Assembly (NCBI GenBank): GCA_015069495.1
Contig: SVIN01000009.1
Coordinates: forward strand, 1 to 64,000
From: Clostridiales bacterium
Lineage (GTDB): Bacteria > Bacillota > Clostridia > Christensenellales > Borkfalkiaceae
Direction of reading: 5' to 3'
DNA length: 64,000 bases
Shown here piece after piece: positions 17,175-26,558 of this stretch. How positions within the stretch are numbered: position 1 is the first letter of the stretch; every line of letters begins with the position of its first letter. The translations under genes were made by a program, and so were the position numbers. The notes beneath the pieces were generated by a model. The model worked only from the letters and a program-made list of their open reading frames with translations. It was not told the DNA's origin and made no database searches.

Positions 17175-17629
17175 CGCGTACATGCCCCCGCCGTTTTATC
17201 GTAAAGCATATAAATATGCGGAATCCCGTCCTCCAAATATTCACCTGAAATTTGTTGAAATCCACACCCTTCGTAAAAGGGTTTTGCATACAGTTGCGCA
17301 CCTATTTTCACCTTGGTTGCCCCGAACTTTTCTTTTGCCGCTTCAAGCCCGATTTTCATCAATTTCGTACCAAGCCCCGCGTGGCGTTTCAATGAAATCA
17401 CCCGTCCAATGGATACTTCATCCAAACGTTTTCCTTTATCTATTACCCGCAGATATGCGACCAGTTTTCCATCTTCTTTCAACCAAACGTGATAGGCTTC
17501 CTTATCGACGCCATCCAAATCCTGATACGCGCAATTTTGTTCCACGACGAACACCTCTGCGCGCGCTTGCATAATCTCGTATAATTCTTCAACAGACAAC
17601 TCGTCAAAGCGTTTTACAAAAACGTCCAT
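17171..17629 (-). CDS. GNAT acetyltransferase, ElaA-like
   Basis: 152 residues, a single GNAT domain. The ElaA-type N-terminus is clear (ELYEIMQARAEVFVVEQNCAYQDLDGVD). The acetyl-CoA loop reads LKRHAGLGTKLMKIGLE (R/Q-x-x-G-x-G/A form), and FYEGCGFQQISGEYLEDGIP matches the C-terminal part. The acceptor of ElaA-type enzymes is unknown. It has its own promoter and no operon partners. Confidence 0.88.
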   Translation of the reverse strand: MDVFVKRFDELSVEELYEIMQARAEVFVVEQNCAYQDLDGVDKEAYHVWLKEDGKLVAYLRVIDKGKRLDEVSIGRVISLKRHAGLGTKLMKIGLEAAKEKFGATKVKIGAQLYAKPFYEGCGFQQISGEYLEDGIPHIYMLYDKTAGACTR

Positions 17630-17653
17630 CGCTTCACCTAACTATTTTTCTTT

Positions 17654-17683
17654 ATCATATCATTAAGGCGACCTACTTGTCAA
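17654..17683 (-). promoter_or_regulatory. Promoter of the acetyltransferase gene
   Basis: TTGACA (17683-17678), 18-base spacer, TATGAT (17659-17654) on the minus strand. Confidence 0.7.
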
Positions 17684-17747
17684 GTGAATAATTGAACAAA
17701 AATTAGCAGAATAACCAAAAAAATTTCCTTAGTCTGCCTCAAACGTT

Positions 17748-17775
17748 TTGCTTTTAGAATAAAGTGTGATATAAT
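17748..17775 (+). promoter_or_regulatory. Promoter of the hydrogenase operon
   Basis: TTGCTT (17748-17753), 16-base spacer, perfect TATAAT (17770-17775), about 53 bases before the first gene. Confidence 0.65.
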
Positions 17776-17828
17776 ATAGCGGTAAAATTATTTATAATTA
17801 CATAATTATAACTTAAAGGAGGACGGCC

Positions 17829-18323
17829 ATGGCCCATTTACAAGAAGCGGCGGCGAAAAAAATTATCGAAATTTGCGACAGATACGCAAACGATAAAACC
17901 CCGCTTATGATGATTTTAAGCGATATTCAAAAGGAATACGGATATATTCCTTTGGAAGTACAGGAATTGGTTTCTGAAAAGACGGGGATTTCCGTTGCCG
18001 AAATTTACGGCGTTGTTACCTTTTATTCCTTCTTCTCTTTGACCCCGAAAGGGAAATACGTTATCGGGGTGTGTCTTGGTACGGCTTGTTACGTAAAGGG
18101 CGCGCAACAAATCGTAGACAAATTTTCCGAAATCATCGGGATTAAAGCAGGCGAAACCTCGGCAGACGGCTTGTTTACCTTGGACGCACTTCGTTGCATC
18201 GGCGCATGCGGTATCGCCCCTGCCGTAACCATCAACGGTAAAGTTTATCCCAAATTAACAGTGGACGCCGTACCCAAAATCGTAGCAGAATACAGAGCAA
18301 TGGAGGCAACGAACAATGATTAA
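17829..18323 (+). CDS. NuoE-like [2Fe-2S] subunit of a multimeric [FeFe]-hydrogenase (HndA/HydC type)
   Basis: 164 residues. A thioredoxin-like [2Fe-2S] protein of the complex I 24 kDa family, with cysteines in GVCLGTACYVKGA and ALRCIGACGIAPAV (C-x4-C ... C-x3-C). An N-terminal helical region (QKEYGYIPLEVQELVSEKTG) is also typical. It is the small electron-transfer subunit next to the NADH-binding subunit. It has a perfect AAAGGAGG ribosome binding site and overlaps the next gene by eight bases. First gene of a three-gene operon for NAD(P)H/ferredoxin-linked hydrogen metabolism. Confidence 0.95.
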   Translation: MAHLQEAAAKKIIEICDRYANDKTPLMMILSDIQKEYGYIPLEVQELVSEKTGISVAEIYGVVTFYSFFSLTPKGKYVIGVCLGTACYVKGAQQIVDKFSEIIGIKAGETSADGLFTLDALRCIGACGIAPAVTINGKVYPKLTVDAVPKIVAEYRAMEATNND

Positions 18324-20199
18324 GAATTTTGAAGAACTCAATCAAATGCGCGACAAATGCGCGTCCTGCCTCAGCGCAAAATTCACAGGTAAAGACGGTC
18401 AAAGACATATCGTTCTTTGCGGCGGTACGGGCTGTCTGTCCTCACGTTCGGATGAAATTACGGCGGAATTTAAACGCTTGATCGAAGAAAAAGGTCTCAC
18501 CGAAAAAGTAACCGTCAACCAAGCAGGTTGTTTTGGGTTCTGTTCGCAAGGTCCTTTCGTGAAAATTTACCCTGAAGATACTTTATATCGTTTGGTGCAA
18601 GTGGAAGACGTTGCCGAAATCGTTGAAAAAGATTTAATCAGCGGTGAAATCATCGACAGATTGTTGTACGTTGACCCTTCCACAAACGAAAAAATCACCA
18701 AACAGGAAGACATCAATTTCTACAAAAAGCAAGTGCGTATCTCCTTGCACGGTTGCGGCAGCATCAACCCCGAAAACATTGAAGAAAGTCTTGGTTCGGG
18801 TGCATTCCAAGGCCTTGCGCGCGCTTTACAAATGGACAGAGCGGACGTTATTGAAGAAGTGCTCGGTTCCGGTTTGCGCGGCCGCGGTGGCGGTGGTTTC
18901 CCCACGGGTAGAAAGTGGCAGTTTGCTTACGCACAACCCGAAGGTGAAAAGTACGTTGTATGTAACGGCGACGAAGGCGACCCCGGTGCATTCATGGACC
19001 GTTCCATTTTGGAAGGCAATCCCCTTGCCGTTATCGAAGGTATGATGATTGCAGGGTATGCAATTGGCGCGCAAAATGGTTATTTCTACGTTCGTGCTGA
19101 ATATCCCATCGCTGTAAATCGTTTGAAGATGGCAATCGAACAGGCTGAAAGCCTCGGCTTGTTGGGTGACAATATCCTCGGCACAGACTTCTCTTTCCGC
19201 GTACACCTTAGACTTGGCGCGGGCGCATTCGTTTGCGGTGAAGAAACAGCGCTTTTGAACTCGATTGAAGGTCAGCGCGGTATGCCTCGTACCCGTCCCC
19301 CCTTCCCTGCAGTAAAAGGTTTGTGGGGTAAACCTACCATCGTAAACAACGTAGAAACGTTGGCTTGCATCCCCTACATCTTAAGAGAAGGTAAGGACGC
19401 GTTTGCAAATTACGGCACAGAACGTTCGAAGGGTACGAAAGTATTCGCCCTCGGCGGTAAAATCAACAACGTTGGTTTGGTAGAAATTCCTATGGGTACT
19501 ACCTTACGTGAATTGATTTACGACATCGGCGGAGGCATCCCCGACGGCAAACAATTCAAGGCAATCCAAACGGGCGGTCCTTCGGGCGGTTGTTTGACAG
19601 CAGAAGATTTGGATACTGCCATTGACTTTGACAATCTCGTAGCGAAAGGCTCGATGATGGGTTCGGGCGGTGCAATCGTCATGGACGAAGACAACTGTAT
19701 GGTTGACGTTGCAAAATTCTACATGGAATTCATCTGCGACGAATCCTGCGGTAAATGTACCCCTTGCCGTGTCGGCACCAAGCGCATGCTTGAAATTTTA
19801 ACCAAGATCACGGACGGCAAAGCAACGATGGACGATTTGGCACAGTTGGAAGAATTGGCTGAAAACATCAAGAGCAATTCCCTTTGCGGTTTAGGTCAAA
19901 CGGCACCCAACCCCGTACTTTCCACCTTGAAGCACTTCCGTGACGAATACGTAGCGCATATCGTTGATAAGAAATGTCCCGCACACGTATGTAAAAATCT
20001 TATGGAATACCGCATTGAACCCGACAAGTGTTTCGGTTGCGGCGTCTGCGCAAAAGCATGTCCCACAAACGCGTTTGTCAAGACCGATTATATTGCGCCT
20101 GGCAAGAGATTGCCCGCTTATACCATCGATCAAAGCAAGTGCGTAAAATGCGGTATGTGTATTGCAAGCTGTAAATTTAAAGCTATCGTGAAGAAGTAA
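18316..20199 (+). CDS. NuoF-like NADH-binding subunit of [FeFe]-hydrogenase (HndC/HydB type)
   Basis: 627 residues. Domains in order: an N-terminal thioredoxin-like [2Fe-2S] domain (CGGTGCLSSRSDE and NQAGCFGFCSQGP), the flavin/NADH-binding NuoF core (GLRGRGGGGFPTGRKW, CNGDEGDPGAFMDRS), an SLBB domain, the [4Fe-4S] motif ESCGKCTPCRVGTKRM, and a C-terminal 2x[4Fe-4S] ferredoxin domain (CFGCGVCAKACP, CVKCGMCIASCK). This is the subunit that exchanges electrons with NAD(P)H and, in bifurcating enzymes, splits them. Coupled to the gene before it and 13 bases from hydA. Confidence 0.96.
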   Translation: MIKNFEELNQMRDKCASCLSAKFTGKDGQRHIVLCGGTGCLSSRSDEITAEFKRLIEEKGLTEKVTVNQAGCFGFCSQGPFVKIYPEDTLYRLVQVEDVAEIVEKDLISGEIIDRLLYVDPSTNEKITKQEDINFYKKQVRISLHGCGSINPENIEESLGSGAFQGLARALQMDRADVIEEVLGSGLRGRGGGGFPTGRKWQFAYAQPEGEKYVVCNGDEGDPGAFMDRSILEGNPLAVIEGMMIAGYAIGAQNGYFYVRAEYPIAVNRLKMAIEQAESLGLLGDNILGTDFSFRVHLRLGAGAFVCGEETALLNSIEGQRGMPRTRPPFPAVKGLWGKPTIVNNVETLACIPYILREGKDAFANYGTERSKGTKVFALGGKINNVGLVEIPMGTTLRELIYDIGGGIPDGKQFKAIQTGGPSGGCLTAEDLDTAIDFDNLVAKGSMMGSGGAIVMDEDNCMVDVAKFYMEFICDESCGKCTPCRVGTKRMLEILTKITDGKATMDDLAQLEELAENIKSNSLCGLGQTAPNPVLSTLKHFRDEYVAHIVDKKCPAHVCKNLMEYRIEPDKCFGCGVCAKACPTNAFVKTDYIAPGKRLPAYTIDQSKCVKCGMCIASCKFKAIVKK

Positions 20200-20212
20200 G
20201 CGGAGGTGTAAC

Positions 20213-21979
20213 ATGGCAAAAGTTAATATTAAAATTGAAGGCATTCCTTTTGAAGTAGAAGCCGGCATGACCATTTTGGAAGCGGCAAAAAGATGCGGTT
20301 TTGAAATCCCCTCCCTTTGCACCTTCCAAGGCAACGAATGTTCGATGGGTTCCTGCCGCGTATGTTTGGTAGAAGCAACGGGCGCGCGCGGTTTGGTTGC
20401 GTCCTGCGTATACCCCGTAGCGGAAGGTATGGAAATCACCATTTCCTCTCCTAAAGCAACGGCGGCTAGACGTTCCTCGGTAGAGCTGCTTCTTTCCAAC
20501 CACAATAAAAATTGTCAACAATGTGACAAGAACGGCAAATGCGAATTGTTGCACGTTGCAAAAATTACGGGCGCAAGAGACGATATGTATCAAGGCGAGC
20601 AGACCCCCGTTACGGTGGATCAGCTTACTCCCTCGATTGTAAGAGATACGTCCAAGTGTGTACTTTGCGGCAGATGTGTTGCAAGATGTAAAAATGCACA
20701 CGGCATGGGTATCCTCGGCTTTGAAAAGCGTGGTTTCAACACCATCGTTGCCCCCGCAGAAAACAGAAGTTTCGCAAACTCCCCCTGCATCCTTTGCGGT
20801 CAATGCGTAAGCGTTTGTCCTACGGGCGCGTTGATGGAAGTTTCCGAAATCAGCAAAGTAGACGAAGCGATGAAAGCTGGTAAGTACGTCGTTGTACAAA
20901 CGGCACCCGCTGTCCGCGCGGCGCTGGGTGAAGAATTCGACATGCCCATTGGGTCGCTTGTAACGGGTAAAATGGTTGCGGCGTTGAAACGCCTCGGATT
21001 CAAGAAGGTATTCGACACCAACTTCGCGGCTGACCTTACCATCATGGAAGAAGCCACCGAATTGCTTGGCAGAATCGCTAACGGCGGGAAATTGCCTATG
21101 ATCACTTCCTGTTCTCCTGGTTGGGTAAACTACGCTGAATATAACTACGGCGATTTGCTCCCCCACCTCTCTTCCTGCAAATCCCCCCACGAAATGTTCG
21201 GTGCGATTTTGAAGAGCTACTATTGCGAAAAGAACGGCATTGACCCTAAGGATATGTTCGTTGTTTCGATTATGCCTTGTACAGCGAAGAAGTCGGAAAA
21301 GGCACGTCCTGAATTGTCCGTAAACGGTCTTCCTGACGTTGACGCGGTGTTGACCACCAGAGAATTGGCAAAACTTATCAAGCGTTCGGGTATCAATTTC
21401 GTAAAATTGCCCGATGCAGAATTTGACAATGATATCGTAGGCGATTACACGGGTGCAGGTGTTATCTTCGGTACGACGGGCGGCGTTATGGAAGCGGCGC
21501 TTCGTACGGCGGCATTCAAGCTGACCGGTAACGAACTTGACAAGGTCGACATGACGGCAGTTCGCGGGTTCGATGGTATCAAGGAAGCATCTTACGACCT
21601 TGGCGGTACGACGGTGAAAGTTGCTGTTGCACATGGTATGAAGAATGCGAAAGTGTTACTTGACGATATCCGCGCAGGTAAGAGCGAATACCACTTCATC
21701 GAAATCATGGGTTGTCCCGGCGGTTGTATCGCAGGTGGCGGTCAACCCTACGTAAGACCTTGCTTCTTACCCAATGAAGACGCTGATATTATGGATACTT
21801 TCAAGGCAAAACGTGCCGCTGCTTTGTATCAAGAAGACGCGTCGAAAGCACTTCGTGTATCCCACAAGAATCCTCAAGTGATTGCGTTGTACGATGAATA
21901 TTTGGGCGAACCCAACTCGCACAAAGCACACGAATTGTTGCATACGCATTACACAGCAAAAGAAAAGTTCAGCAAATAA
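20213..21979 (+). CDS. hydA: Catalytic subunit of [FeFe]-hydrogenase (HndD/HydA type)
   Basis: 588 residues. N-terminal [2Fe-2S] domain (CTFQGNECSMGSCRVC), a His-Cys cluster (HNKNCQQCDKNGKC), two [4Fe-4S] clusters (CVLCGRCVARC, CILCGQCVSVCP) and the H-cluster domain. H-cluster motifs: L1 TSCSPGW, L2 MPCTAKKSE, L3 EIMGCPGGCIAGGGQP. The C-terminal small-subunit-like region is fused, as usual in monomeric catalytic subunits. With the two upstream genes it forms a trimeric NAD(P)H- and ferredoxin-linked hydrogenase of fermentative anaerobes. L1 has Ser where many enzymes have the second Cys (see findings). GGAGGTG ribosome binding site. Confidence 0.96.
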   Translation: MAKVNIKIEGIPFEVEAGMTILEAAKRCGFEIPSLCTFQGNECSMGSCRVCLVEATGARGLVASCVYPVAEGMEITISSPKATAARRSSVELLLSNHNKNCQQCDKNGKCELLHVAKITGARDDMYQGEQTPVTVDQLTPSIVRDTSKCVLCGRCVARCKNAHGMGILGFEKRGFNTIVAPAENRSFANSPCILCGQCVSVCPTGALMEVSEISKVDEAMKAGKYVVVQTAPAVRAALGEEFDMPIGSLVTGKMVAALKRLGFKKVFDTNFAADLTIMEEATELLGRIANGGKLPMITSCSPGWVNYAEYNYGDLLPHLSSCKSPHEMFGAILKSYYCEKNGIDPKDMFVVSIMPCTAKKSEKARPELSVNGLPDVDAVLTTRELAKLIKRSGINFVKLPDAEFDNDIVGDYTGAGVIFGTTGGVMEAALRTAAFKLTGNELDKVDMTAVRGFDGIKEASYDLGGTTVKVAVAHGMKNAKVLLDDIRAGKSEYHFIEIMGCPGGCIAGGGQPYVRPCFLPNEDADIMDTFKAKRAAALYQEDASKALRVSHKNPQVIALYDEYLGEPNSHKAHELLHTHYTAKEKFSK

Positions 21980-21991
21980 AACTGTATAGCA

Positions 21992-22026
21992 AAAACGGAG
22001 TTTGGAAAGTTTCCAAACTCCGTTTT
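21992..22026. terminator. Bidirectional terminator between hydA and pdp
   Basis: Perfect 16-base arms (AAAACGGAGTTTGGAA) with a three-base loop and T-runs on both strands, between convergent stops at 21979 and 22039. Confidence 0.92.
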
Positions 22027-22038
22027 ATTTTGTCTTTT

Positions 22039-23340
22039 TTATTGCACAACGTCCAAAACCAAAGGCATTTCCTGAGGTTTTTCTTTACCTATACGGGTTG
22101 CCGCGCGCAAACGCGCTTCCGCACCGTCAAAAGAGTTTTCCTTGTCCGAGTACAATACGGCAATCGAATCGCCCGCTTTTACAAAGTCGCCCGTCTTCGC
22201 CTTCAGGATAATCCCCGCCGCAAAGTCAATCACGTCCTCTTTCGTATTACGCCCTGCGCCAAGCAACAAGCTTGCCACCCCGTACCCTTCGGTATCTACA
22301 CCCACGATATACCCATCCTCGGTTGCCGTAACCGTACGAGAATATTTCGCGGTGGGGAATTTTTCGGGATGCAAAATCCAATCGTCGTTACCACCCTGTG
22401 CCTTGACCATACGCACCAAGGTCTGCAAACCCGTACCGTCCGCAATTGCCCCGCGCACCATCTGTTCGCAGGCAGCATAATCCCCCTTCTCTGCAAGTTC
22501 CAAAATGTGCGCCGCAAGCGCTACGCACAATTCGGTAAGGTCTTGCGGTCCTTTGCCTTGCAAGGTATGAATCGCTTCGACCACCTCCAAAGAGTTACCA
22601 ATTGCAAATCCCAACGGCCTATCCATATCCGTAATCAGGGCGCGCATGCGTTTCCCTGCTTTTTTACCGATCGCAACCATCCATTCGGCAAGTTCACGGC
22701 TCTTTTCCTGCGTTTTCATAAACGAACCGCTGCCCGTCTTAACGTCCAAAACAATACAATCATCGTCCGCCGCAAGCTTTTTACCCATGATACTAGATAC
22801 GATTAACGGCAAACTGTCCACCGTCGCCGTTACGTCACGGAGCGCATACAATAATTTATCCGCAGGCGCGAGTTCTGCATTTTGCCCCACGATGGCAATA
22901 CCAATATCGTTAACGATATCCTTGAAAGTTTCCACGGGTAAATCCGTTTTAAACCCAGGAATTGCTTCCAATTTATCAATCGTACCGCCCGTGTGCCCCA
23001 AACCGCGGCCGCTCATTTTGGCGACTTTTACCCCAAAACTTGCCACGATGGGTGCAACGATTAAGCTGGTTTTGTCACCCACCCCGCCCGTGGAATGTTT
23101 GTCTACGCGCAAGCCTTTGATTTCCGAAAAATCCAAACACTCGCCCGAATCGCGTACCGCAAACGTCAATGCGGTCGTTTCTTCCAAATTCATACCGCGG
23201 AAATAAATCGCCATACACAACGCCGACACTTGATAATCGGGGATATTACCCTTTACGTAATTGTCGATAAACCAATGAATTTCCGCATCGGTCAACACGC
23301 CGCCGTCACGTTTTTTTTGTATAATATCGTACATTCTCAT
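22039..23340 (-). CDS. pdp: Pyrimidine-nucleoside phosphorylase
   Basis: 433 residues. It cleaves (deoxy)uridine and thymidine with phosphate to the free base and (deoxy)ribose 1-phosphate. The family signature near residue 110 reads KMSGRGLGHTGGTIDKLEAI, preceded by the phosphate-binding DKHSTGGVGDKTSL. The C-terminal alpha/beta domain ends VKAGDSIAVLYSDK. Last gene of deoC-deoD-deoB-cdd-pdp, eight bases after cdd. Thymidine phosphorylase DeoA is the close alternative; in Bacillota the broad-specificity Pdp is usual. Confidence 0.94.
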   Translation of the reverse strand: MRMYDIIQKKRDGGVLTDAEIHWFIDNYVKGNIPDYQVSALCMAIYFRGMNLEETTALTFAVRDSGECLDFSEIKGLRVDKHSTGGVGDKTSLIVAPIVASFGVKVAKMSGRGLGHTGGTIDKLEAIPGFKTDLPVETFKDIVNDIGIAIVGQNAELAPADKLLYALRDVTATVDSLPLIVSSIMGKKLAADDDCIVLDVKTGSGSFMKTQEKSRELAEWMVAIGKKAGKRMRALITDMDRPLGFAIGNSLEVVEAIHTLQGKGPQDLTELCVALAAHILELAEKGDYAACEQMVRGAIADGTGLQTLVRMVKAQGGNDDWILHPEKFPTAKYSRTVTATEDGYIVGVDTEGYGVASLLLGAGRNTKEDVIDFAAGIILKAKTGDFVKAGDSIAVLYSDKENSFDGAEARLRAATRIGKEKPQEMPLVLDVVQ

Positions 23341-23348
23341 AATCGTTT

Positions 23349-23753
23349 TTACTCCAAGTCATTCTTACCAAACCCAAACGGCAACAAGTCCTTAAACGCG
23401 AATGCCTGCGGGTTGTCAGGCGTACCCAAAACCACACGAAAATCAGGGCCGCAAAACTCCGCCAAAACCTGCCTGCAAACACCGCAAGGTGCGCAAAAAT
23501 CGTTAATAGTCTCGTACATGCCCCCCACGATTGCGATAGAAACAAATTCTCGTTCCCCTTCGCTCACAGCCTTAAACAGTGCTGTGCGTTCAGCGCAATT
23601 GGTGGGTGAATACGCTGCGTTTTCCACGTTGCATCCCTTGTAGAGTTTACCGCTTTTACCCAAAAGCGCCGCGCCGACACGAAATCCCGAATAGGGTGCA
23701 TACGCCATCTCACGCGCTTCCACAGCATATTGTAATAATTCACGATCAGTCAT
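23349..23753 (-). CDS. cdd: Cytidine deaminase
   Basis: 134 residues, the length of the small tetrameric zinc enzyme. It converts (deoxy)cytidine to (deoxy)uridine so that pdp can act. Motifs: GCNVENAAYSPTNCAERTAL (first Zn Cys and catalytic Glu) and CAPCGVCRQVLAEF (two further Zn cysteines). I chose the ATG at 23753, overlapping the deoB stop (ATGACTGA) with AGGAG eight bases upstream; the longer reading extends into deoB. Confidence 0.95.
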   Translation of the reverse strand: MTDRELLQYAVEAREMAYAPYSGFRVGAALLGKSGKLYKGCNVENAAYSPTNCAERTALFKAVSEGEREFVSIAIVGGMYETINDFCAPCGVCRQVLAEFCGPDFRVVLGTPDNPQAFAFKDLLPFGFGKNDLE

Positions 23754-24912
23754 CGATAATCTCCTGTAAAAAACTTGTACCGTAAATACCGTCAGACGAC
23801 ACGCCAAACCATTCTAATACGGTCGAACCAATATCTGCAAAGCTGTTACGCGTACCAAGATTGACACCCTTTTTCAAAGTTTCACCAAATGCAATCATCG
23901 GAGTGTATTCTCTTGAATGGTCGGTCGAAGGCGTAGAAGGGTCACAGCCGTGATCCGCCGTGATAATCAACAAGTCATCCTTTTGCAATGCGGGCAGGAA
24001 ATCGTTCAGCCAAGCATCGAACGCCGACAAGGCGCGGGCATACCCTGCCACGTCGTTGCGATGTCCGTATACCATATCAAAATCCACCAAATTTACAAAA
24101 CACAAACCGTTGAAATCGCGTTTTGCGATACCCATGGCCGTGTTCATACCCTCTGCATTGTTGCCCGTAGGGTAACTTTCGGTAAAGCCTTTCCCTGCGA
24201 AAATGTCGTAAATTTTCCCTACGGAAATCACGTCAAATCCCTTGTCTTTCAATATATCGGGCATGGTGACCGCAGGCGGTTGCAACGAATAATCGTGACG
24301 TCTTGGCGTACGCTGGAAAGGATATTCTCCCGCAAACGGACGGGCGATGATACGCCCTACACCGTGTTCGCCTTGCAATATCTCACGCGCGATTTCACAA
24401 TAACGGTAAAGCTCCTTGACAGGCACCAAATCTTCATGCGCAGCAATTTGGAAAACGCTGTCGGCTGAAGTGTACACAATCAGTTTTCCCGTCTTCAAAT
24501 GTTCCTCGCCAAAATCTTTGATGACTTCCGTACCCGAATACGGGCGGTTGCAAATTACCCCTCTGCCCGTCAATTTTTCAAACTCTTCAATCACCGACTG
24601 CGGAAAGCCGTTGGGATAGGTGGGCAGGGGTTTTGGGGAATAAATCCCCGCGATTTCCCAATGCCCGATCGTGGTGTCCTTTCCCTTGGACGCCTCAGTC
24701 ATACGGGCATAGCATGTACGCGTTGAAGGGATTTTTTCGTCCATTCCGTCCATACCGAAAAGCCCCATCTTTTCCAAGTTGGGGCAGGAAAAATCGGGGT
24801 GATTACGAATCGCCGCAACGGTGTTGCTGCCCTCGTCTCCCCAATCGCCGGCATCGGGCATCGCACCGATCCCTACGCTGTCTAATACGATTAAAAATGC
24901 TCTTTTTGCCAT
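23746..24912 (-). CDS. deoB: Phosphopentomutase
   Basis: 388 residues. An alkaline-phosphatase superfamily, Mn-dependent enzyme that interconverts (deoxy)ribose 1- and 5-phosphate. N-terminal metal motif LIVLDSVGIGAMPDA, the signature KGKDTTIGHWEIAG, and C-terminal metal ligands ITADHGCDPSTPSTDHSREY. Third gene of the operon, after deoD. GAGGAA ribosome binding site. Confidence 0.97.
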   Translation of the reverse strand: MAKRAFLIVLDSVGIGAMPDAGDWGDEGSNTVAAIRNHPDFSCPNLEKMGLFGMDGMDEKIPSTRTCYARMTEASKGKDTTIGHWEIAGIYSPKPLPTYPNGFPQSVIEEFEKLTGRGVICNRPYSGTEVIKDFGEEHLKTGKLIVYTSADSVFQIAAHEDLVPVKELYRYCEIAREILQGEHGVGRIIARPFAGEYPFQRTPRRHDYSLQPPAVTMPDILKDKGFDVISVGKIYDIFAGKGFTESYPTGNNAEGMNTAMGIAKRDFNGLCFVNLVDFDMVYGHRNDVAGYARALSAFDAWLNDFLPALQKDDLLIITADHGCDPSTPSTDHSREYTPMIAFGETLKKGVNLGTRNSFADIGSTVLEWFGVSSDGIYGTSFLQEIIDD

Positions 24913-24925
24913 AATTCCTCTTATT

Positions 24926-25636
24926 TTATTCTGCTACGTTCAACGCAATTTCCATCATCTTCGTGAAAGAATTTTGTCTTTCTTCCGCCGTCGTATTTTC
25001 TTCGGGATAAATGAACGAATCGCTGACCGTACAAATGCAAAGTGCTTTTTTACCTGCGCGAGCCGCATTACAATACAACGCCGCGGATTCCATTTCTACG
25101 CCAAGCACGCCCATCTTCGCCCAATCCATACCCGAATTTGCATCGTCGTAGAACATATCCGAAGACAAAATGTTACCCACGCGGTAATTTACGCCCGCCT
25201 TTTCACATTCTTCCGCCGCACGGCGAACCAAATCAAAATCGGCAATCGGACAGAACGTGCCAGGCAAATTATATTGCGAAGCATAATTGCCGTTGGTACA
25301 AGCCCCCATTGCCACAATGATATCGCGCGCATGAAGGTCGGGTGAGAAAGAACCGCAGGAGCCTACGCGGATGATATTTTCTACGCCGTAAAAGTTAAAC
25401 AACTCGTACGAGTAAATCCCGATTGAGGGTTGTCCCATACCAGATGCCATAACGGAGACTCTTTTACCTTTATAATAACCCGTATAACCTTGCACGCCGC
25501 GTACGTTGTTGACAAGCACTGCGTTTTCAAGATAATTTTTTGCGATAAATTCTGCGCGCAGGGGATCGCCCGGCATCAACACAGTTTTTGCGAAATCACC
25601 AAGTTTCGCTGAAATATGAGGGGTAGGAATTGCCAT
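24926..25636 (-). CDS. deoD: Purine-nucleoside phosphorylase, DeoD type
   Basis: 236 residues, the hexameric bacterial type. It phosphorolyses purine (deoxy)nucleosides. Motifs: MPGDPLRAEFIA (phosphate site), SGMGQPSIGIYSYELF, RVGSCGSF, and VEMESAALY with the SDSF segment carrying the catalytic Asp. 30 bases after deoC and 13 before deoB. AAGGAG ribosome binding site. Confidence 0.97.
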   Translation of the reverse strand: MAIPTPHISAKLGDFAKTVLMPGDPLRAEFIAKNYLENAVLVNNVRGVQGYTGYYKGKRVSVMASGMGQPSIGIYSYELFNFYGVENIIRVGSCGSFSPDLHARDIIVAMGACTNGNYASQYNLPGTFCPIADFDLVRRAAEECEKAGVNYRVGNILSSDMFYDDANSGMDWAKMGVLGVEMESAALYCNAARAGKKALCICTVSDSFIYPEENTTAEERQNSFTKMMEIALNVAE

Positions 25637-25666
25637 AATTTTATTCTCCTTTTTATCCTTAATTTA

Positions 25667-26332
25667 TTAGTAGCCCGAACCTTCGATACCTTGTACCGCT
25701 TTTACCACACGGCTGGTACCAAGTCGGGATGCGCCTGCATCCAAAAAGTTTTGCGCGTCCTGCAAGTTGGAAATACCGCCCGCCGCCTTAACAAGCACTT
25801 TTTCACCTACGTTTGCGCGCATCAATTTCACGTCTTCCAAGGTTGCCCCAGCGGTCGAAAATCCCGTCGAGGTCTTGATATAATCCGCACCCGCTTCAGT
25901 TACAATTTTACACATGCGCAATTTTTCATCTTCTGTCAAAAGACAGGTTTCAATGATGACCTTGAGGATTTTTTCACCGCAAGCCGCTTTGATTTTTTTG
26001 ATTTCATCGCATACCTGCTCATCGCAGCCTTGCTTCAAAAGCCCGATATTGATGACCATATCGATTTCGTCCGCACCCTTTGCGATTGCATCCTGTGTTT
26101 CGAAAACTTTCACCTCAGTCGTATTGTAACCGTTGGGGAACCCGATGACGGTGCAAATCTGCAATTTATCCCCTACGTATTGCTTCGCTTGCTGTACAAA
26201 GCTGGGGGGAATGCAGACGGACGCCGTTTTATATTTCATACCGTCGTCGCAGATTTTTTTAATTTGTTCCCACGTTGCCGTTTGTCCAAGCAAAGTATGG
26301 TCGCATTTCGATAAAATGTTTTGAATATCCAT
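25667..26332 (-). CDS. deoC: Deoxyribose-phosphate aldolase
   Basis: 221 residues. A class I (Schiff-base) aldolase splitting 2-deoxyribose 5-phosphate into glyceraldehyde 3-phosphate and acetaldehyde. The lysine forming the Schiff base is in [29 protein letters not shown] and VKAAGGISN are the other conserved segments. First gene of the deo operon, so the whole pathway from nucleoside to central metabolism is encoded together. Confidence 0.97.
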   Translation of the reverse strand: MDIQNILSKCDHTLLGQTATWEQIKKICDDGMKYKTASVCIPPSFVQQAKQYVGDKLQICTVIGFPNGYNTTEVKVFETQDAIAKGADEIDMVINIGLLKQGCDEQVCDEIKKIKAACGEKILKVIIETCLLTEDEKLRMCKIVTEAGADYIKTSTGFSTAGATLEDVKLMRANVGEKVLVKAAGGISNLQDAQNFLDAGASRLGTSRVVKAVQGIEGSGY

Positions 26333-26365
26333 ATACTATTTTCTCCATATAAAATTTACCCGTTT

Positions 26366-26394
26366 ATTATACCCCATTTTTCCGCGTATGTCAA
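26366..26394 (-). promoter_or_regulatory. Promoter of the deo operon
   Basis: Perfect consensus TTGACA (26394-26389), 17-base spacer, TATAAT (26371-26366). I see no obvious DeoR-type palindrome around it. The 300-base gap 26333-26632 holds this promoter, the divergent one at 26513, an A/T-rich spacer and the DnaA-box cluster. Confidence 0.88.
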
Positions 26395-26512
26395 GAGGGG
26401 TTTTCGCTTTTTTTACAGCTTTTTCCTACTTTTTTCGCAAGCTCTTGACAAAACCTAAAATTTTCTTTTTTATAAATCTCTGTATAAATTTTGATTTTTG
26501 GCGAAAAATAAT

Positions 26513-26541
26513 TTGCTTTTTGTCGAATTTCATGCTATTAT
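26513..26541 (+). promoter_or_regulatory. Promoter upstream of the RDD gene and importer operon
   Basis: TTGCTT (26513-26518), 17-base spacer, TATTAT (26536-26541). The expected start is about 85 bases before the RDD start codon, so the DnaA-box cluster falls in the leader. Confidence 0.6.
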
Positions 26542-26558
26542 ATACTCGGAGTGATAGG

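Noticed and set aside
20183-21634. A 483-codon frame on the minus strand opposite hydA
   Set aside because: HydA on the plus strand is certain from its cluster motifs; the opposite frame has no family features.
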